Shown: positions 58,869 through 64,000 of the stretch, piece after piece
How positions within the stretch are numbered: the stretch's first letter is position 1
Layout: each line of letters starts with the position of its first letter
DNA from: Tigriopus japonicus
Lineage: Eukaryota; Arthropoda; Copepoda; Harpacticoida; Harpacticidae
Assembly (NCBI GenBank): GCA_010645155.1
Contig: CM021312.1
Span: 2,518,556 to 2,582,555 of the forward strand
Length of the DNA: 64,000 bases
Reading direction: 5' to 3'
Position numbers and translations under genes: made by a program
The notes under the pieces: model-generated
Database searches by the model: none
What the model saw: the letters and a program-made list of their open reading frames with translations, nothing else
Told to the model about the DNA's origin: nothing

Positions 58869-61316
58869 AACCTCCTACGAAACCTCAGGTTTATGGAGAA
58901 GATGAGCTATACCACCCAGACCCAAGTTACTATCAACCACTTTACCCTGGAGGATTATGGGCCAAGAAATACTACCCAAGAGCTATAGGCTCCTTTTACT
59001 CCGGCAACGTTCTTAAGGATAAGAACGGATTTAATATTCATTCTGATGTAGAGATATTGGAACTGGAAAAGAAGGAGCAGGCTCTTGAAAATGCTAAAGA
59101 AGAGATTGAACGAGAAAAAGAAGAGATTGAAGATGAGGAAAATGAAGTCGAGAGGAAGAAAGCCATTGCCAAACAAGCTATGGTTCAGGAATCTCGTCCA
59201 GGCGATATTTTAAGTGTCTCTCCTGACAAGAATACCATAGATTACCTTACAGAGCAAGAGCTGCGTTCCCGGGCCCAAGAAAAACGATGGGCTGAAATGT
59301 ACAACCAATTCCTACACCCTTCCACATGGGAACAATCTAAGTATAACTCCGACTCAACCTTTGAAGGTAAAAGAAGCCCTTCTTCTGCGCTAGGTTCGGA
59401 GGTTTAGAACGTAAAACGTTCCGTGGGATGCTCACAAAACCTCGTCAAAGCATGTAATGCATGATCTTTTTAACTAAATCTTTCTAGATTGGAAAAACTC
59501 CCGAAAGTCCAGATACAGATGGCGGCCAAGTCGGCCATGGTCGAGATATCCGGCAATTTCACGTGGATATGGAAGTTGGGGTACACAATCTGAGGCAAAC
59601 CTGGAAGCTGCTCGCCGCTTAGCTCTTGCCCGAAAATATGGAACAGCCTACTACGGCCCTTACCAATGGAACAACAACCCATCCCCACGTAATGAATGTT
59701 TCTAAAGGGCCGCAAAGTATGCGGTTTAGCCCTCGATTAGGAATCTAAGACATTCAAATCTGAATTAATGTGTCACTCGAGCTTTTCAATTGCTTAATCT
59801 TCCCTAATTTCTTTGATTATCAATTGGCTTGGAAATTGCAACTGTTGGTGGTTTTTTGTAAAATTTAACATTTGCCATGTTTTATGTAACAAACTGCAAT
59901 CTTTGGGAAGAACTTCAATCACTGAAATTCAGTGAAAAGCACTTGAATATTTACATGCCTTAGCCGGAAATTTAATACTGAGTCCACTAATAAGTGCAAA
60001 TGTTATATGGATCTAGAAAATTTCAAATGTCATACTTTTTGCCAAATCTTACATGCTTTTAATCTGTTTTGACAATTTTTGTCACAATTTCCTATTTTCA
60101 AGTTAAAAAGAGACATTTTAGACCAAAAGAAAGCAACTTTGATACAATTTTGATATCAAATTCATTGCAACTTTTGGCAAAAAAAAATGCAAAATTGGGA
60201 CTTCAAAACGCAACTTCAACTTTAACTACAACCGCAACTTTGAACCACAGATTGGAGCAGCCATTATGAAAGCAATGCAGAATCTGAAAGTCACAAGGAC
60301 CAATACCAAAAGGAGACCTTCGAGAACCACTCTGAGGTAGGGCCCAATCGATCCCTCAAACTTGATACGGACAATGACGAAGTCAAAGCTCCAACAAGTG
60401 TGGCTCCTCTGGCACCTCAAGATTTACCTCCAGCCGATTGGCGACGACGTTTCCTGACATGGCCTGCACGACCCATTGCTCAAGGATGGGAATGGCACAA
60501 ACCAACCCCAGAAGCTTCTCCAATTCACATCAAAATTGTGGTTGAAACCAAATGCCTCAATGCCAGCGCTCATGCCAATGAAGAGAACCCCAAACCCAAG
60601 TTGCCGATTTTTATTGATCCACTCTTAAACTTTCCGCGGGAAGATTATCATGCAACATTGGAGGAGGAACAACAAGAACAACGTGGTACCCAAGAGCAAT
60701 ATTCAATTGATCACGTTGGTGATCTGCCCAGGCCAATCTTACCTCCATCGCCTTCTCGAAACTGGAACCGACCAGGTTTCTCACAATGGCGCCAAGACGA
60801 ACTAGAAGCCCTGTGGAAATCCACCCATTCCAAGAGAAACTCCAAATGGGGTCAGCTCTGCATCACAACTTGGGTCTCAAATATAAAACTATAATCCTTG
60901 ATCGATCTATTTCAGGTTGGAATAGCTGGAACCAGGGTCTCCCTAAGGCTCAAGAGGAACCTTTCCGTTGGCAACCCTCGGTCCCTAAATGGGATGGTGG
61001 GGGATTCGAGGCTGACGTTGTGGATTTGGGATATCCTGACCTTCTAGGCCAACAAGAACAAGATCCAGCATGGAACTCTCGTCAAAATCAGCCTTTCACG
61101 CGGCCTTTGATCCAACAAGAAGAAGAGTTCTCCCACAACCAAGAGCAAAATAACGATGCCCGACAAGCCCATCAAATATCTCATTGGGGAGAGGGACCCA
61201 ATCAGCAATTGGGCTCATCTGCAGCTTGGGCAGCCCAACAACAGAGTCACAATCAGCAAAGCCAGAAGTGGAAATCGGCCCAAGCAGGATCATGGGAACC
61301 TACATGGAAAAAATGA
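58869..61316 (+). CDS. Trp/Gln-rich protein of phase-1 exons with a coiled coil; N-terminus not found
   Basis: Exons 58869-59366, 59488-59688, 60251-60850 and 60916-61316 (stop) join in phase 1 throughout and encode about 566 residues. The first exon is Tyr/Pro-rich (YYQPLYPGGLWAKKYY), then holds a charged coiled coil (ILELEKKEQALENAKEEIER and on for about 45 residues). Exons 2-4 each open with a residue plus Trp ([DHG]-W) and are rich in Trp, Gln, Asn and Pro, for example GWNSWNQGLPK and RWQPSVPKWDGG. No catalytic motif is visible. The first exon needs an upstream phase-1 exon carrying the start. I could not place it in the 1 kb upstream. A secreted or matrix role is a guess from composition. 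I do not recognise the family. Confidence 0.75.
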
Positions 61317-61319
61317 TTG

Positions 61320-62150
61320 AAGCACTGACCTTTGGTGCTCGGAATGAGTTTAACATGACCTTGCCAGCAATTACCTTTGATTGGCTAGTTTTCAAAAAAA
61401 AAGGTAGATGAAGCCAAGATCGTGGGAGGTGAAATACATTTTTTGAGCCATTGAATCGTACATCTTTCCATTAAAAAAGGTGCTTTTTCCAAACACTGAA
61501 CTTTTTACCATTTTTGGCACTTATTCCTCTTAACAATTACCTAGCATGCGTTATATTTGCAATCTGAGGGCTCATCACTTTCAAAACTTGAAAGTTAATT
61601 TCTGCCGACTTCTTACAAAAAATGATGGACTGAAAGGAAAAGCTAATAACTGAAACAGAAACGGCAAGTAGGTGACGAAAGAAATAAAGTTCAGAATCAA
61701 TCTTCAATCATCATGGGATATAGACAATCAACATTCGCAAATAAATCGGATCTTTGCTTTAAATGAATGCTTTGGAAAAGCATAACCATTTTCCCTCAAA
61801 GTCCAGAGTGTTTGTGTGATTACGGTTTCGGTACTTATGCAAAACTGAAATTGAGGTCTTCGCCGAAAATCGTTCATCGTAGAGCACTAAAATTGATAGA
61901 GTACGATCACAAGACTTATTGCTCCCACTTTAAATCAGTGTAATCGAGGATTCAAGAAAAGAAAGCCAAAGAAAAAATCCTAACAACGCATTTTAATCAA
62001 AAATTTGCCTCTTTCTAGTTTTGTGGGTGTTCTGAAAATGATCATGAATTGTTCAACATTCTTTACAAAGCTTTGCACTTTTTCTTGGACTTCCTTTTCC
62101 TTCGGGAGAAACTTGGCCACAATTTGGATCAGGCAATCTCATGCACGTAC
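61320..62150. other. 3' flank of the Trp-rich gene
   Basis: No gene is seen. The nearest AATAAA on the plus strand is well beyond the stop (AATAAA in GAAATAAAGTTC near 61682). Confidence 0.35.
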
Positions 62151-62153
62151 ACA

Positions 62154-62738
62154 CTAACATGAAAGTTTTGTCGTAATTTTGAACCAAAATATTTTCATTT
62201 TATAAGAATAGATTTGAACGACTTGACATCCAATCGATCCCCAACAAGTCTCTTCTTCCTCGGAAACGATATTTGGGATGCTATCGACCAAAGTGGAAAA
62301 TGTGGACGGCTCAACGTTTTCCCGCACTTTTTCAGGTGTCTTCCCATTGCCTGAAATTTTGATGAATGGATGAGATTCCATGAGCTCTTGAATTATGACG
62401 GACAGTAATAATTCCCGTTATTTTTGGTTAGAGGTTTTCCAAAACTAGTCTCCTTTCTCCAAAACCGAGAAAAATTTGACTCCCGCCATTCACCATTTTT
62501 TCAAAGCGGTTTAAAGGCAGATGGAACCGTGCAAAAAGAAAACGCCGGACATCAAGTTGACAATTGCTGTTCCAGGAATAATTTGTCACCTATTTGACCT
62601 TAAATTACATCCTAACTGATCCAAAAATATTCTAGGCACTTGTTGGGGCACACAGGTGGTTTGATTGCGCCAAAGTGTCCACGCATTGCCGTCATTTTTA
62701 GGTTCTTAGTATGGCGACGACACAACTTTCGTGTCAGG
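62154..62738. mobile_element. MITE with CTGACACGAAAGTTGTGTCG ends, copy 2
   Basis: Colinear with 24511-25082 over about 580 bp, in the same orientation. The inverted right end ACACAACTTTCGTGTCAG is intact and the left end, CTAACATGAAAGTTTTGTCG, has drifted. Confidence 0.75.
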
Positions 62739-63524
62739 GTGTACTCTTGAAGTTTAGTGCTCTAGTCTGTCAATTCATCACTCCTTTCAACAAATTTAAG
62801 AATGAAGTGTATCATTCAATCTCTGCTTCAATTCCACGGTTTTGTTTTGCTCAAAATTACAAGAACTAAAGAGGGTGTGTGTATGTAGATTTTTACTTCG
62901 GACAAGAGCTCCAAAAAACTACCAAACCTCTCTTTATAGCCATTCCAAAAAATGAGTCTTGCCATTGCGCTCAAGTCTCCTTTACAATGATGACAGGACT
63001 CCGACAGAGCTCCTTCCTTGTCGCTCTGATCAAGAAGGCACTACTACCACTGAGTTCGTCCTTGATCTTCGCAGGCCGCGATTCTCGGTAATATCGTGAT
63101 TCGTACCACCACTAATACGGTTTGGTTTGTAATACGTACTTGCTTTACTACAGCTGTTCATTTGGATATCCACTCAAGAAATGCGTGGGTGTGCCCTGAA
63201 CTTCTTCATATTGAGCTCAGAGGTGAAAGTGTTCAAGCAACAGCACACATGGATTGAAGGAAATCGTCCAACGTTGTGAAGAACGTCACAATGAGGCCAT
63301 TTTACCATTTGTTAACGATTTTAAGTTTGTTAAAAGTGATTCATTGCCAAGGACCGACATTCCTGGGTTGCAGTTTGGAAGTGGTAGTGGATCCCAGTTT
63401 GAGAAATGCCATCTTTGAGCAACTAGAGCAAGATGGCGCCAGGTGAGGAATGTTTTAAAAACGCCCACGCAACCTTGCTCTTTTATATTTTTTCTACGTT
63501 TTCGTCTTGGAATTTTTCTCGCAG

Positions 63525-63918
63525 ATCAATCTCGGAAAATCCAGAAGGCCAACTTCAGAATGCAGTTACCAAAATGGTCTCGGACCACATTTTCTTTGCC
63601 AATGAGATTTTTGCCAAGTATGACTTTGGCAATCTCGACACTCAATATAAAGTCTACCTCAAGAGACTAAAGGTAAGACTACGGAATGTAGGTTGACCGA
63701 TTATTAAAACTAATAATCCTTTTAGGTCTTGGATGACGAACATTGCGAATACAAAGGGGTCGACTATTGCAAAGATTTGCCTGAAGGACCTTTGGCGCAA
63801 ACGTACCTCGAGCATCATTCGCAAGGCAATCACAGCGATGTCTGCCTCTCCTTCCTCTTTACAAATAAAAACTTTAAAGAGGGTTCTCTTGGATTTGCTT
63901 ACCAAGCACATTTTGGAG
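63525..63918 (+). CDS. Partial ADAM10/ADAM17-like metalloprotease (two exons, incomplete)
   Basis: Exons 63525-63672 and 63726-63918 are separated by a 53-bp intron (donor GTAAGA, acceptor CCTTTTAG). The last donor is GTGAGC at 63919. They encode a helix and strand with ANEIFAKYDFGNLDTQYKVY, then a Cys-containing loop, then HSDVCLSFLFTNKNFKEGSL and GFAYQAHFGG. This layout, including xVCLxxLFTxxxFxxGxLGxAY, is the first half of the metalloprotease domain of ADAM10 and ADAM17, membrane sheddases that act on Notch-pathway and growth-factor substrates. The zinc-binding HExxH motif should lie downstream, outside the window. Upstream prodomain exons were not found. Confidence 0.75.
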
Positions 63919-64000
63919 GTGAGCTAAAAACTGATTGCAACAACATTATTTCTGGTTGAAATAACTCATTGTTTGGCTTCCTTCAATTCACTGTTGGTTC

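Overview
The window looks like nuclear DNA of an arthropod, most plausibly a small crustacean such as a copepod. This is inferred from short GT-AG introns (about 50-120 bp when not enlarged by insertions), phase-1 modular extracellular genes, a secreted cuticle-like Ser/Tyr/Pro/Ala protein, and a very dense load of small DNA transposons and dead non-LTR retrotransposons. I cannot name the species. There are no bacterial operons, CRISPR arrays or recognisable tRNA/rRNA genes.

Layout. 1-2.7 kb: a decayed non-LTR retrotransposon on the minus strand. 2.7-3.0 kb: a possible small membrane protein. 3.4-5.2 kb: an hAT-type MITE and a second retrotransposon family. 5.5-16.2 kb, minus strand: a large multi-exon gene, or two adjacent genes. 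It encodes a basic N-terminus, a PD-(D/E)XK-type nuclease core followed by a Walker A P-loop, then Walker B and late helicase-like motifs, with three well-spliced exons at its 3' side. At least three of its introns carry transposon insertions. 15.0-23.5 kb: a mosaic of MITEs, two of them inserted 303 bp apart. 24.1-29.9 kb, minus: a secreted protein with six thrombospondin type-1 repeats and a cysteine-rich C-terminal domain. 30.9-33.4 kb: a MITE broken by a 2-kb insertion with a 9-bp target duplication. 35.7-36.2 kb: inverted arrays of a short tandem repeat. 38.2-41.5 kb, minus: a 986-residue secreted structural protein. 43.2-44.0 kb: a MITE nested in another MITE. 44.6-45.4 kb: a possible small two-exon gene. 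45.4-51.1 kb: nothing recognisable. 51.1-52.5 kb: a rearranged Tc1/mariner element and a retrotransposon 3' end. 55.8-56.3 kb: another retrotransposon fragment. 58.9-61.3 kb, plus: a Trp/Gln-rich protein of phase-1 exons with a coiled coil. 62.2-62.7 kb: a MITE. 63.5-63.9 kb, plus: the start of the metalloprotease domain of an ADAM10/ADAM17-like gene that runs off the window.

The host genes do not form a pathway that I can see. Three (thrombospondin-repeat, cuticle-like and ADAM-like) act in the secretory or extracellular compartment. The clearest themes are the nuclease-P-loop gene and the transposon landscape. At least five hAT-like MITEs keep readable 8-bp target duplications, four copies of one CAAG...CTTG family have 7-bp duplications, and several insertions lie within a few tens of bases of a splice site.
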